Source of the DNA: Dicyema japonicum
Taxonomy: Eukaryota > Dicyemida > Rhombozoa > Dicyemidae
Reading direction: 5' to 3'
DNA length: 64,000 nt
Assembly: GCA_011109175.1 (NCBI GenBank)
Contig: RDEW01000029.1
Coordinates: forward strand, 406,158 to 470,157
The position numbers and the translations under genes were made by a program. Below are positions 10,660 to 22,465 of the stretch, piece after piece (the first letter of the stretch is position 1; each line of letters starts with the position of its first letter). The notes below the pieces were generated by a model that was not told the DNA's origin, did no database searches, and was given only the letters and a program-made list of their open reading frames with translations.

Positions 10660-12875
10660 ATCTCGGTCTTCATCTGAGGTTGGGAAAAACGCTGACTACG
10701 GTTATCAACGCATATACTATGGGCCTAACAATGAAGTGTCCAGATGAAGTTGAAAACTTCTACACGCCACTCGCGATGACCATGGACGATCTCAGACAGA
10801 GAAAACAGCGGAATGGTGAGATAGTTCCGATTTACAATATACTGTGTAAGCGTGAATTCAAATGCATGCTTATGGACTCGCGATCTTATGGAGGCACTAT
10901 TCTACTGAGTGTCATCTCTCGCTTTAAATAGGAAGAAGTGAAGGAGTGATCAAAAGAAAACATAACAAACACAACTCTGAAAGATTGGTGGCAAATAATC
11001 TGAACATAAATAGCGTCATCCACAAAAGATTCGTGATAAAGTGGATGTCTTCGTCTCAAAGTTGGACATGAGAGGCCCACCAAGTCAGCGGTAGACTGCA
11101 ATAATTAATGGACTTGGAAATATTGTTTGGTCACTATTGAAGCTCAAGAAGGCCACAGTCGGCCACGTCTATTAATAAAAAATAGACTTGCTATCGGAAA
11201 CACAAAAAATTTAGAGACTCCGGAATACAAAAAGGAACTCTATCCTGTGGAACATAAAGAAAAGAGTACGCTTGAACAGTACGCAGAGGAGGTTTAGGAA
11301 CTTAATTTTGGCTTGAAAATGTCGAGAGCAATCCGGTCTTTAAACAGAGCGGAATGATTGTGAATGACAAGAATGGAAAACGAATACTAGAAAAAAAAGA
11401 GGTTGCAGAGAATATTGCTGATCACTTTGAGTCGATCTTCAAGAGTGACGACGAATGCATAACTCAATTTGTTCGACACCCCAGATCTTTGACTACGCCA
11501 ATTACTGTGGCGGAGATACAAACGGCTCTGCGAAAGCTGAACAACAACAGGAGTCCGTGCATTAAAGGTTCAACGGGGAACTTCTGAAACATTCGTCGTT
11601 CTCACTGGCCTATCACCTATGCAGCAGGCCATACGACATTTTTATGAATCACGTGCCTGTCCCACTAGGGCAGGGAATTCTGATACCTATACAGAAACCT
11701 GGGAAGCCGGTTGGACCGGTAGAAAATCTCAGATCTATAATCCTTCTAACAACTTTACGGAATCTACTATTCCCAATTATTCTGGATAGGATTTCTTCTA
11801 CTGCTGGCGAATATCTATCTTTTGGCCAAAGTGGATTCAGAAGAAAAAGTTCCAGAGTAGATATCGTTTGGACACATATATGGATATATACCATGACGCA
11901 GAGATTCCAGAAAACTGTTCATATAATGGGGATTAATCTCTTCCGAGCGTTCGCTAATTTATGCAGAGAGAAACTAATGTTGTTACTTGGTACGTTGCTG
12001 GACGGTTCAGAGCGATACCGTAATTTTGAGACACATATTGGCACTCATCAAGGAGATTCTTTATCGTCACTACTATCTGTTGTCTATCTGGAAGCTCGGC
12101 AACAACGAGACAATACTGGCCGATTTCGATTACAAAGCTAATTTACGCGGAAAACGTAGACTTTGTTTCGGACTACATAAAAGTGAGTCCAAATCATGCT
12201 CCCGGAGCATTCGCAGTATGGTCTCTGAAAATGAACGAACAAAAGACGGAGGTCACTACTGTTAAAAGAGAAACTTAATTGAAAGATGAGAAATGGAGAA
12301 CAAAGAAAGTCGGCTCACCACTCTGTGATTGGGAAGATGTTCACAGCAAAAATGCATCTATTTTGCCTATTTTGCTGTACAACCTCAGGAACGTCGGGTT
12401 TGAGTCATATTTGCACTGAAAGTTTGAATGCTTTTCACAGAAAATAACAGAATCCCTATTGTATGTTGTCCGAAAGGAACAAACCATCGTTCAGAGGAAG
12501 ACCCAGAGTGGAAGCTACCAGAACCTATACACTATCGGTAAACCTGAAAGCTCGGGGACCACAATAAGAAACACTCGATGGGAATTATTTTGACATATTT
12601 TGAGAATGGATTATGCTTCTCCCGCGAATGACATCATGGATTCGTATTTCCTACGTACCCGCCTATTTCGGATCAGGCTACGGCCAACGCTTCCACTGAC
12701 AATAAACAATGACATAAAAAATATCAAAATGCGATTGGAAAATGCTGATGACTTAACGTCTTTTGAAAAATCGCAATCACAAGATCGTGGAGGCGTCTGT
12801 ATGCAAAGATTATCCAAGGTGCGGCACAAGTGACGTCAATGTATTAAGTTTCTTACAAATGTGCATAATAATAAT
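10660..12875 (+). mobile_element. LINE B copy, decayed (endonuclease and RT remnants)
   Basis: ORF 10680-10931 recalls a LINE AP-endonuclease segment (TTVINAY...PDEVENFYTPL). From 11354 the order follows the better copy at 27 kb: NDKNGKRILEKKEVAENIADHF, ITVAEIQTALRKLNNNRSP (with Cys-Ile where the copy has Ala-Gly-Pro), LIPIQKPGKP-VGPVENLRSIILL, GQSGFRRKSSRVDIVW, and HQGDSLSSLLSVVYLEA. The C-terminal part reappears at 12600-12833 and the copy ends in an ATAATAATAATATT tail near 12870. The YADD box is lost and at least four frameshifts are present. Confidence 0.7.
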
Positions 12876-12899
12876 ATTTTTCGAAAACGAAGCTCTTCG

Positions 12900-13340
12900 A
12901 TCCGCAAGCAAGGTACCAGATCAGCAGTCATAATGGGTCATTGCTCTTGCTTTTGTAATTACAGAGGGGGAGGAATAGGACTGAAAACAAAAGGAGTGAA
13001 AAGGAAGAGTCTGGTCCAACCCATTTGTTGTTCCAAGTGAGATTGCTTTGACTTAAGTAACATCGTCGTCTCCCAAGATATTCTTCCCCAATAAAGTGAT
13101 GTCCACACATTTAAGGTCTTTCCGATATAAAATTAGTAGCCACCATTTCGCTTCTTCTTCCGGTTAGTCCGTATTAACTTGTATCCAGGGAACCTCGGGG
13201 TAGGACTGTTTACAGGGAGTTCCGTATTGAATCAAAGCCACGTAGATCTTCAGCTCCACCAGGAGAGACCGCAGTTCTAATATTTTGTCCCTTACTCCAT
13301 TGACTTTTAGTTATAGAATCGTGGTCCGTTTCTTGCCGTG
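12900..13340 (-). mobile_element. LINE A endonuclease remnant, downstream half of an interrupted copy
   Basis: On the minus strand, around 13300-13180, the reading is VNGVRDKILELRSLLVEL then ALIQ, the N-terminal endonuclease block of family A. Its upstream half lies at 16,648-16,790, on the other side of the hAT element, so the two were one LINE before the hAT inserted. The part below about 13,140 is too decayed to place. Confidence 0.6.
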
Positions 13341-13384
13341 GGCTAGGGCAGGGGTCGGCAACCGTGGCTCTTTGAGTTTTTTTA

Positions 13385-13612
13385 GACATTTTAATTCAAA
13401 GCATGGTGACTTTCTCAAGAAAATTAGGGATGCACAAAAACTAGCTGTGAAGAACTCCAAAAATTTCAAAATTAAAAGTTCAGCATTTAATTATTGTAAG
13501 CAGTCTGCGAAGACTACTAGTATTGGAAGTTTCGTGGTCAGTCATGAGATTGCAAAAATGGGAAAACATCACCGATGGTGAATATATTGGTTGAAGTGGT
13601 GACGTGCTTCTG
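13385..13612 (+). pseudogene. hAT transposase fragment (ZBED/SCAND-like)
   Basis: Frame 13285-13581 ends in SFVVSHEIAKMGKHH, and one frame over the sequence continues TDGEYIG. Together these match the 'A-S-x-x-V-(A/S)-x-x-I-A-K-x-x-K-P ... DGE-(Y/F)-I' block of ZBED5/SCAND3-type hAT transposases. It lies 140 bp inside the left terminal repeat, in the expected direction. The catalytic part is absent from this side, so the element is not autonomous. Confidence 0.6.
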
Positions 13613-13870
13613 TTTTTTCCCGGAAAAATTATGTCTTTATCATGCTTAGATTCAAACTCCTTGTTCACCATCGCCACATACAACTTTCGAGGTCTCTCTT
13701 CTCTATTCGAGAAGAAACAACTATCTAAAGATCTGTCACGTTACAAAATTGACATCTGTTGCTTACAAGAGACAAAGAATGCCTTTGAATACAAAGGAAC
13801 CTTTGGAAACTACCGAATTATCTTACTACCATCAGACAATCGTCATAACCCCGTAATATGAGAATTATCG
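13604..13870 (+). mobile_element. LINE endonuclease N-terminal fragment
   Basis: The 85-residue frame contains TIATYNFRGLSSLFEKKQL and ICCLQETKN, the Asn and Glu catalytic blocks at the start of a LINE AP-endonuclease. It breaks off after about 70 residues (DNRHN) and lies inside the hAT element on the strand opposite to the larger LINE A insertion. Family unclear; it differs from family A at this block. Confidence 0.55.
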
Positions 13871-14295
13871 GAACAGCACAAGGAAACACGTTAGAAACTG
13901 GGAAGTTCAAACGATCGAATGACCTCTGGCACAAATATTTGACGATGAGGCTACTGAAATTGAAAACTGTCAGTATGGAAGACGAATGTGGACGAAGATG
14001 GCGAGGAGGATGGCTGTAAAGTATGGCTCAAGCGAAACCCTTTTAAGGCTACGCGAAGGAGCTTTTAACTAACTAAGATGGTGAATACATCCTATTTTCT
14101 AAAATTGTCACAACAACTATTCTAAAATTTTACGAATAAAACAGGGATTTTAAATCAAATAAAATACACCGTTATCGGTAAAAACAATTGCAAACTAATA
14201 GGATATCTTGCAATGTGACGATGCAACAAGCTGATAACCTTAAAATAGCTTCTGCAATTTCACTATTGGCGAAGGAAGTGCAATATCTCATTAAA
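13871..14295. other. Internal hAT/LINE stretch without recognised coding
   Basis: No motif recognised; the region lies between a LINE endonuclease fragment and the 3' end of the antisense LINE A copy. Confidence 0.35.
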
Positions 14296-16480
14296 TATTA
14301 TTATCATTACCCCCAGGATCACTGGGTCAAAGAGAAAGAAATAAAAGTTCTCATCTAACTAAGTGATCCCAGACCGACAAAGGTGAGGACGAGTCCGGTG
14401 GGGTCAAGAATCCTGAACAGCTTTTCTCATTGGACATGGCATCGGCTCAAAATTTCTGTATGATTGTAGATAATTCGATAGTATTTGGAATAGAGGGCAG
14501 CTCGGTAGAATAGCCTCCTTTAATAGTTTCCGTTGTAGTTCGATTAAAAAGTTTTTCAATAGGTTGGATATTGTGATCTGGTCCAATTAACTTTATTGCA
14601 GTCTCCTCGATTGCAGATAATTTCAATGTGGAAGATCGTGACATTTGCATTGCCCATGAAGGACTTGCATACGTCATCGTTGGTCTGATAAATTGTTTGT
14701 AAATCGTGGCAAGGATCCCAGTTTGATCTCTAAGTGTTTTGAGAGCACTTTTAAAATTCTCATTTTTTTCAGAGCAGAAGTTACTTTGTTTTCAACATGC
14801 CGGATAAAGGTGAGTCCCTGATCAAAGGTTACTCCCAGAATCTTCGGTGTTTTGTCAATAGAGATAGCTTCGTTCTTCATAAAGACTTTTGGTTCGATAC
14901 AGAGCTGTCTCTTGTAGGTGGTAAACAGTGTGACAAAATACTTTGCTGCTGTTGTGTCAAGTCTCCGCTTCGAGAGCCATAGTTCCAAGTTGTCGAGCAT
15001 TTGTTGAGCCAACTGAGTCGCTGATTGAATGCTTCTGTTCTTGGAAGCAAAAATGATATCGTCGGCATAGGAGAGGATTAGACAGTTTTCATTACAGGTT
15101 TGTGGCATGTCGTTTATGTAGAGATTGAAAAGTAGGGGTGATAGTGGGGAGCCTTGAGGGACTCCATTTGGGAAATAGCGAGATCTTGATTTGATGTTGT
15201 TGCAGAGTACTTGTGCTCGTCTTCCATTTAGGAAGTTTCCAAGACAAAGTTTCAGATTCGGATGGATGTTGGTTTCGTATATTTTCTTTGTTAGGAGTTT
15301 CCTGGGGACTGAGTCGAACGCTTTTGTGATGTCCACGGATATAAGTACTGTCTTCTGATGTGGTTCGGGGGAGTTAAATCCTTCCGCAATGAATTGTGTG
15401 AAAGTTGTAAGGTGTGTTGTCGTCGAATGGTTGTCCCGGAATCCGTGCTGGGTCGGAGGTTTTGAGATTGAGTCTTGTATTTTTTCCAAAACAAGATTTT
15501 CAAGGATCCTTGAGACCGGACTTAGAATAGATATTGGGCGATAGGAAGATGGTTCATCTATTGGTTTGTTGGGTTTTCGGATAGGTCTGATTAGAGACTT
15601 CTTTCATATTTCAGGGATTGTATTTGTGTTAATGGAAAGGTTGAAGGTATAGGCTAATAGTTCCAGGGCTCGATGGCCTAGGTGCTTCAGTTCACATGTG
15701 GTTATGTTGTCTGGCCCTTTGGCCTCTGAGTTGTTGGCCTTAGATATGGCTCTGAGAACATCCTGACTAGTAAATAGGATCCAGTCATCGGAGCGTTTCG
15801 GTTCAATCTTTTTCAGGAATACTTGGTGTTCTTTTGAAAACTTTCTGTAGGATATAGATGTGTAATATTTTATCAGAGTGTCTGGTTTTATGTAGACTTC
15901 GACTTTTCTCTCTGGGGAGGGTCTATTGATGTTTTTGATCAACTTCCACACTCTTTGCATTGGGGGGTTTTTGTAGAGAGCTTTCGATAGTCTCGTCCAT
16001 CTATTTGCATTTTCTGTCTTTATGTTGTTGTCGATCTCTCTGTTCAATTCTCGTATTTTCTTGATGTTTTCTTCTGTTGGCGATTTTACCATCTTAAGAT
16101 TATTTCGTTCTCTGATCAGATGTTTCGTGTTGTGTTAAAACGTTTTGATGACGTTGGTTGTCTCCCCATATGAATGTACTTCTTTTTCGCATCGTTTATA
16201 ATGGAGTTGAACCATTTCACTAATTGTTCGACGGAGGGAAAAGTGGGGAAATTTAATAGTCCAATACAATTATCGACGTATTCATTGAATCCTTTCCAAT
16301 TCGCAAGGCTGTAGTTAGTTATCGTTGGGCATTGTCCTTTTATCCGTGACCTTGTTTTGACCTCCAAAAATATTTGGTTGTGGTCACTACTGGTGTCATA
16401 CTTCACTGACCAGTCAATAAGTGGGGCCAAGGACGGTGATGACAATGAGATGTCGATAAAAGAAGGTTTGACAATGAGAT
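14296..16480 (-). mobile_element. LINE A copy (endonuclease C-terminus plus near-complete RT), nested in hAT
   Basis: Reading down from 16480: DTSSDHNQIFLEV (end of endonuclease), a linker, SKANNSEAKGPDNITTCELK, SISILSP-like YRPIS block, TVLISVDITKAFDSVPRK (first catalytic Asp), PNGVPQGSPLSPLLFNLYIN, and LSYADDIIFASKN (YADD). The RT frame is open from 16092 to about 14700 except one TGA near 15604 where the family has Trp (PEI-Trp-K). A frameshift near 14700 moves the C-terminus (TYASPSWAM) to another frame. The 3' tail (TTATTATCATTACCCCC on the plus strand) is near 14296. Less decayed than most copies in the window. Confidence 0.8.
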
Positions 16481-16647
16481 GTCGATAGAAGAACCCTAAC
16501 CCTATTAAATATACTATTGTAGATAAGGCGACTGAAAAAAAAGTTGGGGATAGAATAAACTTTAAAAAGTGGCTCTTCAATTTTTTAATTGCTAAAAACC
16601 AAAAATTGGCTCTTTGGCTTAGAAGGTTGCCGACCACTGGGCTAGGG

Positions 16648-16790
16648 GATCCTTCTGGGTACTTGAGACTGAAATAGCATGACGGCAGGAGACTGTATCC
16701 TCGTATGTAAATGTTTAATGGTTCACTTTGGAGGAACATTAAATGCCCTCTAGGCATTACTAATAATTACAAAATTGGTGAGCCACATAG
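16648..16790 (-). mobile_element. LINE A 5' end, upstream half of the interrupted copy
   Basis: At 16770-16790 the minus strand has the GTGGCGC...ATGTGGCTCACC start seen at the 5' end of the 63.5-kb copy. The coding part before the hAT is broken, and the 2A-like motif cannot be recognised in it. It continues at 13,340 and below. Confidence 0.6.
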
Positions 16791-17090
16791 CGCCACAAAT
16801 AAATTTAAATAAATTTTTAGCAATGTGCATCGAAAAACCTAATGTTTGTTCCAAAGGATTTCTCTGTTAGATGTCAGGGGAAACATCCATTCTATCAGCT
16901 GGATTATTTTAAAGTCTTGTTCTGTAATAAAATTTTTTTTAATTAAAATTACATTTTGAAATATTCAGATTAAAGTGTGATCAAAAAATTATAAGATGCT
17001 ACTGACTCGGATCATTTAACTTGTCCTGAATAACCGATTACTTGACAAAATCACTTAATCTCCAATGAGAAAACAATAGTCAGCTAATAA

Positions 17091-18913
17091 TCACAAATTA
17101 TCATAAAAAGATGGGGACAGCATAAATTTTGCAATACGTTCCAACTCCTCAGATGTGGGCACGTGTTTTCCATAGTTAATGGGAGTGTAGGGCTGGAATA
17201 ACTAGATAATATACCATTAGAATAGCCAAAATGTGGTTAATAAAATCCTGTCGCTGTTGTCCATCAGTAAAATACAAATCCACCATTCTAACAAAACTTT
17301 TGTTTTTCTCATGAACCCAACTCACAGAAATACTCGAATCATAGTTTCTTCTGGGTAAGTGTAATCTCCTAATATCCGTCTCCAACAGAAAATTAGGGGA
17401 TTCCTAAACTAAATAAAATACCAACGTTGTTCCCAATCATGATAACATGACCAATTATTTCAACATTCCCCACAAACTCCAAATTGTCATTGTCCACAGT
17501 CTTATAGGAGATAACAACGTCGGGGAAAAATAATGAGACTGAGTCCAGATTGATCACCCTTTCGCAATCCTCCACCAGACTCATCAGACTAACATAATTT
17601 TGTCTGTATTCCAGCAAAATTCTGAGTAATTCAACGTTATTGTACATAAAATCCATACAAACCGACAGACAAAGCAAGTACTTTTCAACCACAACAACAA
17701 TGTTAGTCACGTAGGACTAAATTGAATAAAAAACCAACTTTTCTGCCAGCGTAAAACTCTCTGATTAGTGGAAACAACTGATAGGCAGTTTTGTTAATCC
17801 AACATAATTGTTCCTACAATAAGAAAGTACATACTCTTATTTTATTGAATTCATCAAACTCAGATGACATCAACATTTTAAATATTCCTGTCTTGGGGGA
17901 TAGAATAAACTTTTTATAGTATAATTTTGCATTTCTGTCCCTTCTTGGAGAGTTCACTTGAGGAGACTCATAATAGTCTGAAAAATTCTCAGTAAATGAG
18001 GCTTGTAAAAATGTGTCATGTTCATTGTGTTGAGTGGTAACTGGAATTCTTTCAGACCCAAAGGTAGGCTTCATTGACTCGGTGTGTTCTAAATTTACTG
18101 AATCAAATAATTCAGCTGGAGACTTGCGACTATTTTGAAGAGGTGGTCCACCAAATCCCTTTACTTCTGTGGAGTTTTGAAAGTTATGATCTAGATATTT
18201 TTGCCAAGAAAATTCTTGTTCCTTGTCAATAAACTTTTGGTGGTCAATTTCGGAAATAAAAGATTTCTGATGGTGCAATACATTACATTTTAAGTCTCCA
18301 AGTTTTTTAGAGATATCACTGAGGTTCTCCTGAACTTCTCTCACATGTAGGTCTTTCATTTCCTCCATCATCTTAATAAGGCAATCATTATCAGACTCAA
18401 TATTGTTTATTCGATCAGAATTCGCATTCACGCGCTTTCCCAGTTCCTCTAGTCTTTCAGCCATCTAAATATGACAGAAGAGTACTGAATGAATTCCTAA
18501 AGTCTGATTATACATGATTTTGGAGAATAGTTCAAACTGTTGTATCATTGACTGCTGGAAAGCATAGTTCTGTTTAACTTCTTCGTTCTTGTTCCTTAAG
18601 AGAAGGGTCATGGCGTCCTGCAAGGAATTGAGGCTGCAAGCTATTTCGTGTAATGAGTATTCTTGAGGTTTTTGGCTTAGGGAAGTAACTTCTTTAGTCA
18701 GGTCCCTTATTTTCGAATTGAGAAGGTCAAATGAAAAGTCTAGACTGTCGATGGCCTGGCAAATCATAAATCATAATAAACCATCAATTGTGGGAGTTTT
18801 TCTGAGATCTTGGTGTTTATTATTTTTGATATTTGGGCTAAATAAAAATTACTCATAATTTCGTCTTTCTTTGGTTTTGAAAAACCTGACTTGCCGACAT
18901 CACCACGATTCAT
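17091..18913 (-). CDS. Unrecognised coiled-coil protein, seven exons
   Basis: Exons (written in plus coordinates, read downward) 18782-18913, 18486-18755, 17835-18464, 17739-17813, 17426-17716, 17215-17403 and 17091-17192 join to an uninterrupted 562-residue protein. The six introns are 21-26 nt, all GT...AG and all in phase 0. Residues about 40-210 are strongly heptad-like (KIRDLTKEVTSL, SDRINNIESDN, VQENLSDISKKLGDL), a coiled coil. A Ser/Pro/polar linker follows, then a compact C-terminal part with hydrophobic strands (NIVVVVEKYLLCLSVCMDF) and a closing SEELERIAKFMLSP helix. No signal peptide or clear membrane segment. Looks like an expressed host gene because every splice junction keeps frame. 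I do not recognise the family; the architecture would suit a cytoskeletal or trafficking adaptor, but that is a guess. Confidence 0.75.
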
Positions 18914-18919
18914 TATAAA

Positions 18920-19018
18920 TTTTATTTTTTAAGCTTTTAATTTTAAATTTAATAAGCATAAATTATAATTTATATAACAATACGTATTAATATATCTAAT
19001 TAAGAATTTAACCCTGAT
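18920..19018. promoter_or_regulatory. Likely 5' flank of the coiled-coil gene
   Basis: About 100 bp of A/T-only-rich sequence (TATATAACAATA, TTAATTT) directly upstream of the predicted ATG at 18913, before the antisense LINE begins. It is the only non-repeat DNA available for a promoter; no specific element is identified. Confidence 0.2.
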
Positions 19019-19019
19019 C

Positions 19020-19810
19020 GTCGGTAATCTCTCTCCTTCTCTTAGAAGAATAGTTTGCTGCTAATTTCCTTTTCTTCATCTCCATATTAATATCTGTCAT
19101 TATATCTTCGTTCAGTCGAGTGTCTTCACGACATACCAGTTCCACATGTTGGGAGGGGGGAGGTAGCAGACGCGTACTCTATACCTTCATCCCATGCTTA
19201 TGTTCAATGAGCATACTTTCGAGCAATCTCTTTAGCACAACCGATTGGTCCTCGTTGATTTTTCAATAGATAATTTATTCATATGATTTTTGAAGCATCT
19301 TGAGACAACTCCATCCCATGTCAAAACCACTGTAATAATCTTCACTTGGCATTCATAGAGTAGCGAGAGTTCATTTGAGAACAAGTCATATTTGTTAAGT
19401 TTCTCAACTTGCTTTAGTCGGTCTTGTGAGGTAATCCCCAGTTCGATTAAGGTTCTTTCTTTAGTTGTCATAAACAAAAATATCAGGTTTATTAAATTGG
19501 ACTTTTGTCTCTGTCATAATCGACATGTCAACTTTGATTTCGACACTTTGAGTCGTTAATATTGACTAAACCGAATGTCCTTTTAACTTCCTGCTTCATT
19601 TGATTCCATAAACTTGATGAAGATGAAGATGAATACACTTTACCACTTCATTATGTCTTCGGAGATAATCACTGTTTAGTATTTTACCACACTGAGTGGC
19701 CAAATGATCGACAGTTTTCGTGCTTTTTGCAATGGTTGCATAATGACCCCGTGTGTGCTAAAAACAATTCCTATCTTGCAGAAGACATTACAATGCTTCG
19801 CTCCGTGGGC
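19020..19810 (-). mobile_element. R2-type LINE C-terminal region (zinc motif plus restriction-like endonuclease), decayed
   Basis: Minus-strand frames read TVDHLATQCGKIL then YLRRHNEVVKCIHLHL, a His/Cys/His pattern like the CCHC motif of R2/R4/NeSL-type LINEs. KPDIFVYDN follows, then (after a stop) ELGITSQDRLKQVEKLNKYD and ITVVLTWDGVV, resembling the restriction-like endonuclease region that ends such elements. The end (KRRREITDDQG) is near 19020. Related 3' parts lie at 39.1-39.46 and 40.4-41.15 kb. The RT itself is not present here. Assignment is from motif memory and moderately uncertain. Confidence 0.55.
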
Positions 19811-19829
19811 CGTTAGACACAATGAACAT

Positions 19830-20440
19830 CTTCAATTAATGGCAGAAAAAAATGCAAGTTAGTTTTAGCAGCAATATTCCCAACGATGAGATTCTTAGTA
19901 CGGAAACAAATCCTGAGGACCTTCCTACTGATTTGATGGAAGAAATACACGAAGTAGGAAATTTGGCTCCAGGGCTGCATGAACCACCTGAGGTTAGTGG
20001 TGGACCACAACGGCGTTTACCTGACCATCTACTGCCTCTGAGGACAGTGATCGCCAGTGTTTGTCACAATGACAAGTGGAAGTGGATGAGTGAAGTAGTC
20101 GGTTGTTCAGAATCTAGAATTGGGAGGATTCCTCGTGGTGGCTATCATTGATTGCCGACATTTTTAATGAGAGGTTTTCAACCAACGAGAACATTTCAAA
20201 TGTCAAGAAATTTCTTAAGGGGAAACTACTAACAAGAATAGTTTTGAATTTGGGAAGTTTCCTACAAAGGAGATTGTGACTAATGGTCCCATAATAGAAA
20301 TTCGTATATATGGAAAGTTTGTAAAGATTCAAATCAAAATTGTTCTCACCATTCCATGGGATGCGAAGGCTCCGACACGGAAAATCCCTTTGAGGCTGTT
20401 CAAAAGGGAAGTGCTTACTTGACTGAATGCAGCTATTGCA
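19830..20440 (+). pseudogene. Unrecognised coding remnant
   Basis: ORF 19852-20151 encodes an acidic stretch (DEILSTETNPEDLPTDLMEE) followed by a Pro-rich PEVSGGPQRRLPDHLLP and TVIASVCHNDKWKWM. With frameshifts the same strand continues with ADIFNERFSTNENI, VKKFLKGKLL and IEIRIYGKFVKIQIKIVL up to about 20420. It reads like real protein but no start, no intron set and no family can be fixed. It could be part of a transposon or a broken host gene. Confidence 0.4.
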
Positions 20441-20950
20441 CATTACACGATTGTCCTCAACCTGTAGAAAAGAAAGGACAGACAACGGGCATATGACATT
20501 CTAACATGGAAGTTACATAAAGTAAATGGATGGAGAATACTGAAAAGAGGATAGTCGTATTTAAGGAAAATCTGTTTAATGACTTTGAAGGCTACAGTAA
20601 TGATGATAAGGAAAAAATGATAAATATACTTCTTATGGATGTAATAAATACAAGTAGTTTCAGTCATTAATAACAAAATTAGAGTACTCGAAAAAAGACT
20701 AATAATTCATGAATCGAGGGGAGCATCCAGAAAAAATAATTATGGATTTAAATTAAACAGGAAATTCTATCATAGTCTTACCGGCGTACTCTGTGTGAAG
20801 TAAGAAAAGATGATTGTGATCTTTTTGAAAAAATGTGGAAGAAAGTTGAAAGTCAAATCTTTTAACATTGTCAGAAAATTTATAAATGGGGTGGCCTAAA
20901 AATGACATTTTATGTAAAAAAACCACCAAAGAGAAAATCACTTTAGGGCA
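20441..20950. other. Stretch without recognised gene
   Basis: AT-rich; only short minus-strand frames with no domain. Confidence 0.35.
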
Positions 20951-20959
20951 GTTGAAGAT

Positions 20960-22465
20960 CAATGGGGTAAATGGAAGATCAGGAAACTCCGCTCACTCTT
21001 GGAAAGTCAGAAGATCTAGTGGTTATGCTTCAAGAGTCCAAACTTATTTTAAACGACCCTATCCCTACATTCCCCGGATACAAGGCTATCAGGATGGACC
21101 GTAAGGAGAAAAGAGATGGAGGTCTGTTCACTTTATTAAAAAAACCTGAGATGCAGAGACATCTTCTTGTAGGTCAGGAAACTTGTTGGGGATTATGAGG
21201 TTACCGAAACAATTAGAATCTCGCTCGGAAAAACGAAACAAAACTATGACTTATGAATATCTACGTTCCTTCACCTGGTTCCTGCCCGAAGACCTATGTT
21301 ATGCTAAACCTATCAAGAATGACTTCCTTCGATGAGATCATCATCTGTGGTATCTGAATGCGAAGTACTCCTTATGGCTGTCAACTCAACTAGGCGACAT
21401 TAAAGGAAACTATTGTTATCGCCTAGCCTACGCAACAATCAGCTCCTCGTCAGTTTCATCGATAATTACTGGTCAGTCATCAATGAAACAAGAAATGATC
21501 GCAATCCGATTGTAACGAAGATCAAGAGAGATGCAAACGTCAGAAGAATTATTACAAGTGAGGCTATTCGAGATGAAGAAATTTAACTGAACAGGATAAC
21601 ATTCAAGAGATGTGAACAACTTGATAGAATTCTACACGAAAAATTCGTAAAAAGAGCACTGCAAGTTGAATGCACTCTTATCACACAGAAAATTGAAAAG
21701 AGTGTAATATCCGCTCCACTTGTCGGAGAAAGATGTGAAGGATGCAGTACGTTTCATAAGAACAATATACTCTCACAGTCCTGATAACATTCCAGTCATC
21801 CTATTAAAGAATCTTGGAGATGTGAGAGTTAGCTTCCTAACTTGGATATTAAACTATTCGATTAATCAAAATGATACCGTTAATCTGGAAACAGACACAT
21901 ATTTGGCCAATACTGAAAGCTGGAACACCAAATGATAATCCAGAATCATCTAGACTTGTGTCTCTACTAAGTTTCATATCTAAAATCCTGGATGGCTCGG
22001 GATAATAAAAGAGTTCTTACCAGATAGGCCTTTTTAGCACGGATTCAAAAACATATATCCACTTATAAACATTGTGACAGATTTCGTTCGAAATGGATTT
22101 TTAAATGAACCGAGAAATTTGAAAACAGTGCTATTCTCATTTGATATAGGCGTTCGAATTAGTTTCGAGGAAGATTTTATCCAATAATATATTTTAATAG
22201 GAGATCACAGTGAAGCTCCCTCAAGGATCTCCGTTATCTTCTGCCTGTTTAACCTTCACGGAAAGTACATCGAGGCATGTTTCTCATATGCCTGCGCCTC
22301 GTGGGGCACTCCATATCTTGGACAAACATGAGGAAGATCGAGAAAATGCGAAAGAGGGCTTTCTGAGTAGCGGAGCGTTGTATCTTTTGAGAACAACGAA
22401 CGGACCATTCCTATTGAAACCCCTATGAGTCCAGACTCCAGAATGCAGTCAGATAAATTCAATCA
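20960..22465 (+). mobile_element. LINE A copy, strongly decayed
   Basis: ORF 20971-21198 carries MLQESKLILNDPIPTFPGYK (endonuclease Glu block, compare the IQESKLS copy at 63.3 kb). RT traces follow: IYSHSPDNIPVILLKNLGD (21.75 kb), TVLFSFDIG near 22.13 kb, and C-terminal SYACASWGTP at 22.28 kb. Internal deletions remove the YADD region. Confidence 0.6.

Larger units (their letters stand above)
13349..16639 (+). mobile_element. hAT transposon (3.3 kb) with 8-bp target duplication, containing LINE insertions
   Basis: The left end reads CAGGGGTCGGCAACC (13349-13363); the right end is GGTTGCCGACCACTG (16625-16639), its inverted counterpart with one mismatch. Both are flanked by GGCTAGGG (13341-13348 and 16640-16647), a perfect 8-bp duplication as expected for hAT. 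Further inside, GGCTCTTTG-like motifs occur in inverted orientation. A hAT transposase piece lies at 13.39-13.61 kb. The rest of the interior is occupied by LINE material. The host sequence on both sides belongs to one LINE A copy. Confidence 0.85.

Noticed and set aside
10886-11101. 71-residue minus-strand ORF
   Set aside because: Lies opposite decayed LINE B endonuclease sequence and has no domain of its own.
16540-16565. GGGGATAGAATAAACTTT shared by the hAT right arm and an exon of the coiled-coil gene at 17,896
   Set aside because: An 18-base match without extension on either side; could be chance in A/T-rich DNA, not enough for gene capture.
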